Assembly (NCBI GenBank): GCA_050288625.1
Contig: JBNKEE010000006.1
Location: 1 to 33,329 of the forward strand
Direction: 5' to 3'
DNA from: JAAGZL01 sp050288625
GTDB taxonomy: Bacteria > Pseudomonadota > Gammaproteobacteria > Chromatiales > Chromatiaceae
Length of the DNA: 33,329 bases
This document shows positions 8,829 to 17,283 of the stretch, piece after piece. The notes under the pieces were generated by a model. It ran no database searches and was not told the DNA's origin. It saw nothing but the letters and a program-made list of their open reading frames with translations. Within the stretch, counting starts at the first letter, position 1, and every line of letters starts with the position of its first letter. Position numbers and translations under genes: made by a program.

Positions 8829-10943
8829 TTGAATATGGATAGGTTTACGCGAGTTAGATGGTATCTCCTTCTATTAGTTCTTTTATGTCAGATAGCATCA
8901 GCTATACCCCCAATACATCATAAACTGGATGTCATGCTGGAGCCTGAAAAGGGATATTTGAAGGCAACGGACCATATAACCTTCCCTGAGGCAGTTGATG
9001 AGGTTTCATTCAGTCTACATGCCGGTCTTAGACTACGACTGAGCACGCCTGGCGCATGGGTTACCTCCGTAGACGATATTGAATCACAAGCACCGCTTAA
9101 ACATTACAGGATCAGATTTTCACTTGGGCAGAAAGAGCTACAGGTACACTATTCCGGCAAGATACAGCAGAGATTCAAATACAGCCCAGGAGACTACAGC
9201 GGAGGAAGGGAATCCAGCGCCGGTATAATATCTGAACAGGGAGTTTTCCTAAGCCAGTCAAGTTACTGGTTCCCCGTATTCGACGATAGGCCGGTTACGT
9301 TCTCGCTCTCCACTCTGTTGCCAAACGGCTGGAGCAGCATCAGTCAAGGTAAAAGCGTCGGCAATAACCAGTGGCAGCAATTGTCACCACAGGATGATAT
9401 CTATCTGATAGCAGGAAGGTATCACATCTATAGACGATCGAACGACGTGGCAGAGGCGCAGGTATATTTACTCCAACCTGATAACGCCATGGCACAGCGC
9501 TACCTAAAAGCAACGGAAGGTTATCTGCAACTTTATAGCAAACTTTTAGGGCCATACCCCTACTCCAAATTCGCCATGGTGGAGAACATCTGGGAGACCG
9601 GTTATGGCATGCCCTCTTTCACTTTGCTTGGGTCGAAGGTGATTCGATTACCGTTTATTCTCAACAGTTCATATCCTCATGAGATATTGCATAACTGGTG
9701 GGGTAACGGAGTATTCATCGACTACGCCAAAGGCAACTGGGCGGAAGGCATGACAACTTACCTTGCAGATCATCTGATCAAAGAACAACAAGCCCAAGGC
9801 TCGCAATATAGACGTGATGCTCTGCAAAGCTACGCAACCTATGTAACTAAACAAAATGAATACACCCTAAAAGATTTCCGCGGACATCACGGCCAAGCCA
9901 GTCAAGCCATAGGCTATGGCAAATCCATGATGATCCTACATATGCTAAGACTTTCTCTGGGAGACGACACATTTACAGAAGGTTTACGTCTGTTTTACCA
10001 AGACAACCTGCACAAAGTCGCATCCTATGATGATATGCAACGCGCCTTTGAGCAGGTGTCAGGCAAAGACCTCTCAACCGAATTTACCCAATGGACCAGT
10101 CGCACCGGAGCACCTGTTCTCGATATAACTGAGATATCTGCAAAGGAAGATGGTTGGGACTATCTACTCAGTTTTACCCTACGCCAAACCCAGAAAGACG
10201 AGCCTTATCTGCTCCATGTACCTGTGTATATCCAGACAGAGGATGAATCTGAGCCTATTGTTAAAACTGTGACCTTTAAGGGGCGCGAGACCAGAAGGAC
10301 TATTGAATTGGATGAACGCCCCCTGTCTATCATGGTAGATCCGCTATTCGATGTCTTTCGCACTCTGGATCCAAGTGAAACTCCAAGCTCCCTGGGACAA
10401 CTGTTCGGCGCAAAGGAACCTATAGTCATCCTGCCTTCACTGACTGACGTAAAATCAAGAATGGCATACAGACGCCTGGCGAATAGCTGGAAACAGCGCT
10501 TCGGGAATATATCAATAGTTTGGGATAACGGGATAACTGAGTTACCAAAAGATAGGGCAGTATGGTTGCTCGGACGGGACAACCTCTTTGCAGATCAATT
10601 CATGCAGGATATGGGCGACTTGCCCGTGGCATTCAACGATCAAACCCTTAGGATAAACGGCAAGCAATTCGACGCAGACAAAAACAGCTTTGTACTAACC
10701 AATCGCGGATCTATGACCAGGGGTTGGTTGCACGCCCACTCGCTTGCGGCACTACCTGGACTGACCAGAAAGATCCCCCACTATGGAAAGTATAGCTATC
10801 TGGTATTTACCGGAGGAACACCTGAGAACATACTAAATGGTCAATGGCCTCTCATGAAATCCACTCTGTCCGTAAGATTGGATAAAGAAGCGCCACCTAT
10901 CGAGATACCTGAGCATCCACCACTGAGTGAACTCATAGAGTGA
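8829..10943 (+). CDS. Exported M1-family (gluzincin) metallopeptidase-like protein
   Basis: This 704-residue protein has an N-terminal signal sequence (WYLLLLVLLCQIASA, about 11-25) and an M1-like beta-rich N-terminal domain. The zinc site is complete: HEILH at 284-288 and the third ligand Glu306 in NWAEGM, the HExxH-x17-E spacing expected of gluzincins. The substrate-binding GxMEN motif of true aminopeptidases is not preserved (GYGMPSF around 258-264), so specificity probably differs from PepN. Residues about 520-690 form an additional C-terminal domain that I do not recognise. The start is TTG at 8829, 7 nt after AAAGGA; an in-frame ATG at 8835 is an alternative with longer spacing. It is divergent from the ChaN/PDZ gene and ends 1 bp from the convergent cytochrome gene. 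A periplasmic peptide- or protein-processing role is inferred. Confidence 0.87.
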   Translation: MNMDRFTRVRWYLLLLVLLCQIASAIPPIHHKLDVMLEPEKGYLKATDHITFPEAVDEVSFSLHAGLRLRLSTPGAWVTSVDDIESQAPLKHYRIRFSLGQKELQVHYSGKIQQRFKYSPGDYSGGRESSAGIISEQGVFLSQSSYWFPVFDDRPVTFSLSTLLPNGWSSISQGKSVGNNQWQQLSPQDDIYLIAGRYHIYRRSNDVAEAQVYLLQPDNAMAQRYLKATEGYLQLYSKLLGPYPYSKFAMVENIWETGYGMPSFTLLGSKVIRLPFILNSSYPHEILHNWWGNGVFIDYAKGNWAEGMTTYLADHLIKEQQAQGSQYRRDALQSYATYVTKQNEYTLKDFRGHHGQASQAIGYGKSMMILHMLRLSLGDDTFTEGLRLFYQDNLHKVASYDDMQRAFEQVSGKDLSTEFTQWTSRTGAPVLDITEISAKEDGWDYLLSFTLRQTQKDEPYLLHVPVYIQTEDESEPIVKTVTFKGRETRRTIELDERPLSIMVDPLFDVFRTLDPSETPSSLGQLFGAKEPIVILPSLTDVKSRMAYRRLANSWKQRFGNISIVWDNGITELPKDRAVWLLGRDNLFADQFMQDMGDLPVAFNDQTLRINGKQFDADKNSFVLTNRGSMTRGWLHAHSLAALPGLTRKIPHYGKYSYLVFTGGTPENILNGQWPLMKSTLSVRLDKEAPPIEIPEHPPLSELIE

Positions 10944-10944
10944 A

Positions 10945-11661
10945 TTACTCGAAATCAGGGTTCTTCCATTCGGCGGACGGGGCAAGGTCTTCTTTTGGCA
11001 CAGGTATACGAGATACATAGTTGACTACCTGCGCGATCTCTTCTTTAGAAAGACCTTTAATAATCTTCACCATATCAGGATTAACATTGCGACGCTTCCC
11101 GTCAAGTATCCACTCGATCTGACGCACCATATAGCTATAGTGCTGGCCTTGAATCCTTGGAAACAGATTTTCGCTGTTACCCTCACCGTTTTCGCCATGG
11201 CATTTGATACAGTTGGTAACAAACAGTTTTTTTCCGTTCTCAAACTCAGGACTGCCCTCGCCCCACGCCCCTTTTCCATTATCTGGATTCATCTTCAACC
11301 GCTCAATATATGCCGCGACATCGGCAACCGCCTGATCATCACCAATAGACTCTGGAAGAGAAAATGGGTACATGGTTGGGTTGTCGCGGTTTTTGTTCCG
11401 AATATCCGCCAGCTGCTTAATCAAGACGGAGCGATGCTGACCGGCTAACTGTGGAAAGGTACCATCTTTAGATCCCCATCCTTCCTGCAAGTGGCACGCT
11501 GAGCATACCACATACACATCAAGACCATTCTCCAGGTCAGGTTCTAAGGTCATGAGCCGTTCCACTTCATATGCGGCAGCATTCCAACCTGGCAAGTTGA
11601 AACTACAGATAGCCAATCCCATAGCTACCGCCAAGGTCTTAACTATGCTAGATCTTGCCAT
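10945..11661 (-). CDS. Diheme cytochrome c (c4/c553-like)
   Basis: This 238-residue periplasmic electron-transfer protein has a signal peptide (about 1-30) and two class I cytochrome c domains. The haem-attachment motifs are CSACH (53-57) and CIKCH (151-155). Plausible axial methionines are Met97 (NPTMYPF) and Met197 (NPDMVKI). The two-domain plan and spacing match the cytochrome c4 family, which passes electrons to terminal oxidases or denitrification enzymes. The ATG at 11661 is chosen over an upstream in-frame TTG because a strong GGAGGT lies at the correct distance from the ATG and would overlap the TTG. It lies 62 bp after galU on the same strand, so read-through from the glycogen operon is possible, although a functional link is not obvious. 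The 3' end abuts the convergent M1 gene. Confidence 0.93.
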   Translation of the reverse strand: MARSSIVKTLAVAMGLAICSFNLPGWNAAAYEVERLMTLEPDLENGLDVYVVCSACHLQEGWGSKDGTFPQLAGQHRSVLIKQLADIRNKNRDNPTMYPFSLPESIGDDQAVADVAAYIERLKMNPDNGKGAWGEGSPEFENGKKLFVTNCIKCHGENGEGNSENLFPRIQGQHYSYMVRQIEWILDGKRRNVNPDMVKIIKGLSKEEIAQVVNYVSRIPVPKEDLAPSAEWKNPDFE

Positions 11662-11723
11662 TTGTATAACCTCCAAAATCTGCAGGCGCGGTAGTCTGAT
11701 AACCCAACATTACTACTCAAACA

Positions 11724-12596
11724 TCAACCGAGTTTACTTTTGAGCCAAGCACTGAACTCTTCTCCCAGATGATGATGGTTTATCGCATAATCGACTGTGG
11801 CTTGTAGATATCCTAACTTGCTTCCACAGTCATATCTCTTTCCATCAAATTCATAGGCCATAACATCTTCGTCCTTAATAAGTCGTGCAATGGCGTCTGT
11901 CAGTTGAATCTCACCACCAGCACCACGTCCGATCTTTTTTAGATGCTCAAAGATCCTAGGGGTCAGGATATAACGCCCAACCACAGCTCGATTGGATGGT
12001 GCCTTGTCGGGATCAGGCTTCTCAACAATCCCCTTCATTTTGACTATCTTGCCGTCGCCCTCAGGATCTACAACACCATAGCTATTGGTATCTTCTGGTG
12101 GTATCAATTCAGTTCCTATGATGCTCCTTTCAAACTCAGAATAGGCATCTACCATCTGCTTAAGCACACCACGTTCACCATCATCGATCAGATCATCCGC
12201 CAGCACTACCGCAAATGGTTCGTCTCCCACCACTGGGTGCGCACAAAGAACCGCGTGACCAAGTCCCAGAGGCATGGCTTGACGGATAAATATGCAACTA
12301 ACATGGGATGGGATAATGTTACGTACCAATTCTAATAGCTTATCCTTGCCACGCTGCTCCAGCTCCATCTCAAGCTCATAGGCCGTATCGAAATGATTTG
12401 AGATAGATGTCTTGTTGCGACCGGTTATGAACACCATGTCCTCAATACCGGCTGCTACCGCTTCCTCCACGGCATATTGAATAAGGGGTTTATCTACGAT
12501 TGGCAGCATCTCTTTGGGGCTTGCCTTAGTGGCCGGAAGAAACCTTGTACCCAGACCGGCCACCGGAAAGACGGCCTTTCGTACCCTACTTATCAT
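11724..12596 (-). CDS. galU: UTP-glucose-1-phosphate uridylyltransferase
   Basis: This 290-residue cytosolic enzyme makes UDP-glucose from UTP and glucose-1-phosphate, feeding exopolysaccharide, lipopolysaccharide and trehalose synthesis. The nucleotide-binding signature GLGTRFLPATK lies at residues 14-24, followed by KEMLPIVDKP; VEKPDPDKAPSN is the sugar-phosphate region. Length and motifs are those of bacterial GalU, distinct from GlgC/RfbA. The ATG at 12596 is preceded by GGAG about 10 nt away. It lies 47 bp downstream of malQ on the same strand, so it is probably the fourth gene of glgC-GH57-malQ-galU. Having both glucose-1-phosphate pyrophosphorylases in one unit links glycogen and UDP-glucose pathways. 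Confidence 0.95.
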   Translation of the reverse strand: MISRVRKAVFPVAGLGTRFLPATKASPKEMLPIVDKPLIQYAVEEAVAAGIEDMVFITGRNKTSISNHFDTAYELEMELEQRGKDKLLELVRNIIPSHVSCIFIRQAMPLGLGHAVLCAHPVVGDEPFAVVLADDLIDDGERGVLKQMVDAYSEFERSIIGTELIPPEDTNSYGVVDPEGDGKIVKMKGIVEKPDPDKAPSNRAVVGRYILTPRIFEHLKKIGRGAGGEIQLTDAIARLIKDEDVMAYEFDGKRYDCGSKLGYLQATVDYAINHHHLGEEFSAWLKSKLG

Positions 12597-12643
12597 CTTA
12601 AAAAGTCTCCTACTTTATTATTTACACTTACTCTATCAGATTG

Positions 12644-14134
12644 TTATTGCGCCAGACGGCCGTACATAGCAATCTTATGGCGTAATCTGGATGCGAGTTC
12701 TGGGTCCATCTGACTCCAATCAAAACGCCACTCCCAGTTACCCTCCATGGTGCCGGGTATGTTCATACGATGCTCTCCTCCCAGTTCCAACAGGTCCTGC
12801 ATCTGCAAGATGGCAAGATCAGAGCGAGAAGAGAGTACATTCCATATCATCGGCCAAGGCATTTCAATACTTGAGTTGCCTAGAAACTCATCCACATTAG
12901 CCTTGGTGCGTTCATCCAGACTTTCATACCAACCTATAGTAGTGTCGTTATCATGAGTACCCGTATACACGACAGAATTACGCGGATATCTGAATGGTAG
13001 ATGAGGATTATTTGGGTCTCCGGAAAAGGCGAATTGGAGCACTTTCATACCAGGAAGCTTAAAGCGGTCGCGCAAAGCTTCCACCTCTGGGGTTATTATC
13101 CCAAGATCCTCGGCAACCAACGGCAATCTCTTATACTCCTGATACAATCGTTCAAACAGCGCCTTACCAGGTGATGATACCCAACGACCATGCACCGCAG
13201 TTTCATCATCTGCCGCAATCTCCCAATAGGATTCGAATCCGCGAAAATGATCTACTCGAATCAGATCGTATAGGGTTAACTGAGTCTTTAGACGCTGAAT
13301 CCAGAAGGTGAAATCCTCTTTCTGTAGTTGCTCCCAATCATATAGAGGGTTACCCCAACGCTGGCCTGTCTCGGAAAAATAGTCGGGCGGAACGCCGGAC
13401 ACTACCGTAGGCATACCATGCTCGTCTAACAGGAAGACTCGTTGATTGGCCCACACCTCAGCACTATCGTGGGCCACAAAAATAGGCATGTCACCAAACA
13501 GCTCCACCCCACGCCCATTTGCGTATTCTTTCATCTCCTTCCATTGCTGAAAAAATACAAACTGTTCAAAATGTACGTAATTGATCTCCTGCGCCAGCCT
13601 TTCTCTAATCTCTGCCAGGGCGATTTCATCACGATCTCTCAGCGCATCCGGCCATTCCCACCAAACTTGGCAATCCTGGTCCTTGCGTATAGCACGAAAC
13701 AGTGAGTAATCATTTAACCAATACCCCTGCTCTTGAACAAACAACTCCATCTGCTCTTTCTGTTGTTTGTCTGCCAGACGATTATAACCATCCCATGCAG
13801 CACGTAGAGATAGGAGTCTATCCTCTTCAGAAAGTGTTTTTTTATCTAAAACTGACGCGTCTAACCAGTTAACCTGAACCAGATAGACCAGGTTGATTAG
13901 CAACGGATTACCTGCATGGATGGAACTCGTGGAGTACGGAGAGTTGTCCGACCTGGTAGGACCTACGGGGAGTATCTGCCAATAACTGAATCCTGAATCT
14001 ACCAAAAAGTCGACAAAATGCCTGGCCTCATCCCCCAGATCTCCGTTGTTGCCAGGGCCTGGAAGTGAGGTTATGTGCAGCATCACCCCTGCAGCGCGGC
14101 TCTTTAAACAACTCCTGTATCTCGGTTGACCCAT
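12644..14134 (-). CDS. malQ: 4-alpha-glucanotransferase (amylomaltase, GH77)
   Basis: This 496-residue cytosolic GH77 enzyme transfers alpha-1,4-glucan segments between maltodextrins, releasing glucose. The catalytic residues are visible: nucleophile Asp295 in IRVDHFRGF, acid/base Glu342 in VAEDLG, and Asp395 in TGTHDND. The N-terminal GVMLHITSLPG and ILPVGPT segments, and VSGVPPDYFSETGQRWGNP (about 245-263), are typical of the short, bacterial/plant-type amylomaltases; the long N-terminal extension of E. coli MalQ is absent. The ATG at 14134 has only a weak Shine-Dalgarno sequence. It lies 35 bp after the GH57 gene and upstream of galU. Here it probably recycles short glucans released from glycogen rather than serving imported maltose, since no maltose transporter is nearby. 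Confidence 0.95.
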   Translation of the reverse strand: MGQPRYRSCLKSRAAGVMLHITSLPGPGNNGDLGDEARHFVDFLVDSGFSYWQILPVGPTRSDNSPYSTSSIHAGNPLLINLVYLVQVNWLDASVLDKKTLSEEDRLLSLRAAWDGYNRLADKQQKEQMELFVQEQGYWLNDYSLFRAIRKDQDCQVWWEWPDALRDRDEIALAEIRERLAQEINYVHFEQFVFFQQWKEMKEYANGRGVELFGDMPIFVAHDSAEVWANQRVFLLDEHGMPTVVSGVPPDYFSETGQRWGNPLYDWEQLQKEDFTFWIQRLKTQLTLYDLIRVDHFRGFESYWEIAADDETAVHGRWVSSPGKALFERLYQEYKRLPLVAEDLGIITPEVEALRDRFKLPGMKVLQFAFSGDPNNPHLPFRYPRNSVVYTGTHDNDTTIGWYESLDERTKANVDEFLGNSSIEMPWPMIWNVLSSRSDLAILQMQDLLELGGEHRMNIPGTMEGNWEWRFDWSQMDPELASRLRHKIAMYGRLAQ

Positions 14135-14169
14135 TAAGAACTTTTCTCAACGTTATTGATTCAATAGAT

Positions 14170-15870
14170 TTAATTACTGCGCATCACCCCGCCTAACGCG
14201 GGCTTACCTCCACCGTGAGTGAATGCGCGTGATAGGTATTCAGGAGGTTCTTCTCCTAGTATTAGATACAGATGTTCTAACTGGTTCCTAAAAAGGCTCT
14301 CAAAATCTGAGACCGTGTTCCCAGGATTGTAATCCCCAAACCACCAAAACCAGTCTGATCCTTCACAGGTAGCCATCTGCAGCTCTGCCTCTTCGACCTG
14401 AGTAGCACTCAATCTACCCTCCGCCATAACTCTATCAAAGACCAGCTTGGCCTCAATCAACATATCCCAGGCTCGGTTTTTATCTTTTTCCCCAATCCAT
14501 GTGGAAAAGGTGCCGTAGACCCAACTACCCGCTACCAGTTTACTCAGGTCATACGTCGGTAGATCACGTTCGACGATCTCTGAAAACGTGGTCAGTTCCA
14601 GACCAGGGTGCTCTGATAATCGTCTATACAGACTGTCAAGAAAATAGCCGCCGTTTCTTGGATAGTGCTCCCAGGCGTTCTCTCCATCCATTATTATAGA
14701 CACTACGGTTTCTGCCGGGTTGCCTGAGTTTTTGGCGATAGATTCCAGACTGACAATAAGGTTACTTACCGCATCTTCTGCATGCCAATCAGCATAGGTA
14801 AAGCCGATCATATCGGATAGGTTGTCATTGCGGAAAAAGCAGTTGAGTCTTCCTTGTCGCACACGGTATGGCCTGTGTGCCCACTGTTCCGGCCAAGGCT
14901 TATCTGCGTAGCTCTTTTCCAGGCTGTTGTGAAGAACCTGTTGTCCGCTCGCTATCCAGGTAAAACCCTCTTCCTGCAATAGGTGTAGACAATCTGTACT
15001 GACAGAGCCTTCTGCAGGCCAGCATCCCTTCGGACGAAACCCGAAGCTTCTCTCAAAAGACTCAATACCACGACGTATGTGCCACTTAGCGCGCTCCTCG
15101 CCACCGGGATAATTATCGCCCTCAGGAAGTTTAATATCAGGGATCGCCTCCCGTGCTGACTCAAGATCCAGTAACAATGGCATGATCGGATGGGCATAGG
15201 GGGTAACTGACAGCTCTATCCGGCCCTCTTGCGCAAGTTTCTTGTACCTATCAACGATAGATGAAAGAAGATCTCCAATACTCTCCACCATCCGATATCT
15301 GTCTTCAGCAGTGTAGCCCTTGCGCTTCTTCTCTAAAGACTTTACCCGCAGATCGTTGACCCTGGGATATTCACCCATCCATACCAGGTGATACCACACC
15401 AGAAGATCGACAATGAATTGATCGTTCAGATACACAGAAGACTCGGCATGCTCATCCACCATTGACACGATGTCTGTCAATCGGCGGAATGTTCTGAAAC
15501 GGCCTCGCATATGTTTTTCATTGGCCCGCATGCAGGCGATCATCAGGTTACGTCTGGATTCCTGATCCAGGGGCAACCCAGGCCCAGCCAGGGCGGCCAA
15601 CAATGGGTCCTTGATCTGACGACCACGCACCAACCACTCTTGAATCTGCTCTACATAATCACTTAGCTGCTCCAACAGTACGGGGGCAAAATTGACCACA
15701 GCCCGCGCCTCTGGATGGTTTTCCAAGTGGGCAGCCATGTCTACATAGTCTTTAATACCGTGCAGATAGACCCATGGTAACTTGAAGCTGCTGTGGTCCG
15801 GACCTCGATAGTCCGGCTGATGCATATGCCAACACAGAACCACTTTCAAACGCTGTTTGCTATCTGACAT
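14170..15870 (-). CDS. GH57-family glycoside hydrolase (alpha-amylase/4-glucanotransferase-like)
   Basis: This 566-residue protein is of the GH57 clan. The family's first motif, HMHQPDY, lies at residues 15-21. The nucleophile region is GCWPAEGSVS with Glu287, and the acid/base is probably Asp395 in IIMDGENAWEHYP. Length and motif spacing fit the group annotated as alpha-amylase/alpha-mannosidase. Family members hydrolyse, transfer or branch alpha-glucans, and the exact activity is not settled by sequence. The start ATG overlaps the glgC stop by 11 bp (ATGTCAGATAG), indicating translational coupling. malQ follows after 35 bp. The context suggests action on glycogen or its breakdown products, in the cytosol, since no signal peptide is present. 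Confidence 0.9.
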   Translation of the reverse strand: MSDSKQRLKVVLCWHMHQPDYRGPDHSSFKLPWVYLHGIKDYVDMAAHLENHPEARAVVNFAPVLLEQLSDYVEQIQEWLVRGRQIKDPLLAALAGPGLPLDQESRRNLMIACMRANEKHMRGRFRTFRRLTDIVSMVDEHAESSVYLNDQFIVDLLVWYHLVWMGEYPRVNDLRVKSLEKKRKGYTAEDRYRMVESIGDLLSSIVDRYKKLAQEGRIELSVTPYAHPIMPLLLDLESAREAIPDIKLPEGDNYPGGEERAKWHIRRGIESFERSFGFRPKGCWPAEGSVSTDCLHLLQEEGFTWIASGQQVLHNSLEKSYADKPWPEQWAHRPYRVRQGRLNCFFRNDNLSDMIGFTYADWHAEDAVSNLIVSLESIAKNSGNPAETVVSIIMDGENAWEHYPRNGGYFLDSLYRRLSEHPGLELTTFSEIVERDLPTYDLSKLVAGSWVYGTFSTWIGEKDKNRAWDMLIEAKLVFDRVMAEGRLSATQVEEAELQMATCEGSDWFWWFGDYNPGNTVSDFESLFRNQLEHLYLILGEEPPEYLSRAFTHGGGKPALGGVMRSN

Positions 15871-17131
15871 AGTTTGTAACCTGTCCCAACATACCGGGCG
15901 TTACCAGGACAACACCATTAGGTGTTACGGTAAATCGTTTTGCGTCGGCCTTAGGGTCTTCGCCGATAACCATGTTATTAGGTATTTTGCATCGTTTATC
16001 GATTATTGCGTTCTTGATGCTGCAGTTTCTACCTATATCCACATCTGGCAGTATTACCGAGTCTTCCACGGTACAAAATGAATTTACCCGCACGTTGGAA
16101 AATAGTAGCGAATGTCGCACCAGCGATCCTGAGATGATACAGCCACCGGATACCATGGAATCCACCGCCATGCCGCGGCGATCATCATCATCAAAGATGA
16201 ATTTTGCCGGCGGCGCCTGTTCTTGATAGGTCCAGATAGGCCATGTCCTGTCGTACAGATTGAGCTCTGGCGTAACTCCAATCAACTCCAGATTGGTGGC
16301 CCAGAAAGCGTCTAAGGTACCCACATCGCGCCAATAACCCTGTTTGCCGGTCTTCGGATCACGGAAAGGATAGGCCATGACCCTATACTTCTCTATCACA
16401 GAGGGGATGATATCCTTACCAAAATCATGGCTTGAGTTGGGCATATCCGCGTCTTTGATCAACTGTTCAAACAAAAAAGCCTTGTTAAAGACATATATCC
16501 CCATGGATGCCAAGGCGGTATCCTTGCTCCCAGGTATAGGTTTTGGGTCCCTGGGCTTCTCTTCGAACTCCAACACCCTGGTATCGTCGTCCACACGCAT
16601 GACACCGAATGATTTGGCTGTCTCCAGATCTACATCGATGCAGCCCACGGTTATATCCGCCCCAGTGGCTACATGATGGGCGATCATAGCGCCGTAATCC
16701 ATGCGATATATATGGTCACCAGCAAGGATCAGGACATAATCAGGATCATGATTACGAAATATATCTATGTTTTGGTGGACAGCATCTGCCGTACCAGAAT
16801 ACCAGCTATTTTCATCGATCCTCTGCTGTGCCGGTATCAGCTCTATATACTCTCCAAACTCGCCACGCAGAAACCCCCATCCCCTCTGAATATGCAGGAT
16901 CAAAGAGTGGGCCTTGTACTGGGTAAGTATACCTATACGGCGAATACCGGAATTAATACAGTTGGAAAGAGGGAAATCTATGATGCGAAACTTGCCCCCG
17001 AAGGGTACGGCAGGTTTTGAGCGCCACTTGGTTAACTCCTGTAACCTTGAGCCACGACCGCCTGCAAGAATAAGTGCCAAGGTCTTTTTGGTGATCTTAC
17101 TGACAAACCTTGGATCCTGCTCCATACTCAT
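15860..17131 (-). CDS. glgC: Glucose-1-phosphate adenylyltransferase (ADP-glucose pyrophosphorylase)
   Basis: This 423-residue cytosolic enzyme makes ADP-glucose, the committed step of bacterial glycogen synthesis. LAGGRGSRL (22-30) is the nucleotide-binding loop. KWRSKPAVPFGGK carries the lysine usually involved in allosteric activator binding, and ILAGDHIYRMDYG and LEFEEKP are further family signatures. A C-terminal left-handed beta-helix region (NCSIKNAIIDKRCKIP) is present. The first ATG at 17131 is supported by GGGAGGAAT nine nucleotides upstream; a second ATG two codons later is less well placed. It heads the leftward unit glgC-GH57-malQ-galU and overlaps the next gene by 11 bp. glgB diverges from the same intergenic region. 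Regulation by glycolytic intermediates is known for the family. Confidence 0.97.
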   Translation of the reverse strand: MSMEQDPRFVSKITKKTLALILAGGRGSRLQELTKWRSKPAVPFGGKFRIIDFPLSNCINSGIRRIGILTQYKAHSLILHIQRGWGFLRGEFGEYIELIPAQQRIDENSWYSGTADAVHQNIDIFRNHDPDYVLILAGDHIYRMDYGAMIAHHVATGADITVGCIDVDLETAKSFGVMRVDDDTRVLEFEEKPRDPKPIPGSKDTALASMGIYVFNKAFLFEQLIKDADMPNSSHDFGKDIIPSVIEKYRVMAYPFRDPKTGKQGYWRDVGTLDAFWATNLELIGVTPELNLYDRTWPIWTYQEQAPPAKFIFDDDDRRGMAVDSMVSGGCIISGSLVRHSLLFSNVRVNSFCTVEDSVILPDVDIGRNCSIKNAIIDKRCKIPNNMVIGEDPKADAKRFTVTPNGVVLVTPGMLGQVTNYVR

Positions 17132-17283
17132 TCTATGATTCCTCCCGCCTTTTCTTCTTTAGTATCAACATCCCTACTTAGCATATACTATCACGCACAT
17201 ATAGGAAGCAAGATTTAAGATCTATTAAACTAGGTAACACGCCAATATATAACTATGAGCACAGCAGACAGAGAAAAGAAGTA
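17132..17283. promoter_or_regulatory. Divergent glgC/glgB control region
   Basis: This 152-bp AT-rich region must carry the promoters of both glycogen units. Leftwards, a TTGCTT / 17 bp / GTATAT pair can be read upstream of glgC. Rightwards, TTAAAC (17225-17230) and TATAAC (17248-17253), 17 bp apart, precede glgB. Both are weak matches to sigma-70 boxes. No clear dyad operator or terminator is seen inside it. Confidence 0.4.

Noticed and set aside
11662..11676. TTG start for the cytochrome c gene
   Set aside because: The GGAGGT that would serve the ATG at 11661 overlaps this codon, so the ATG is the start.
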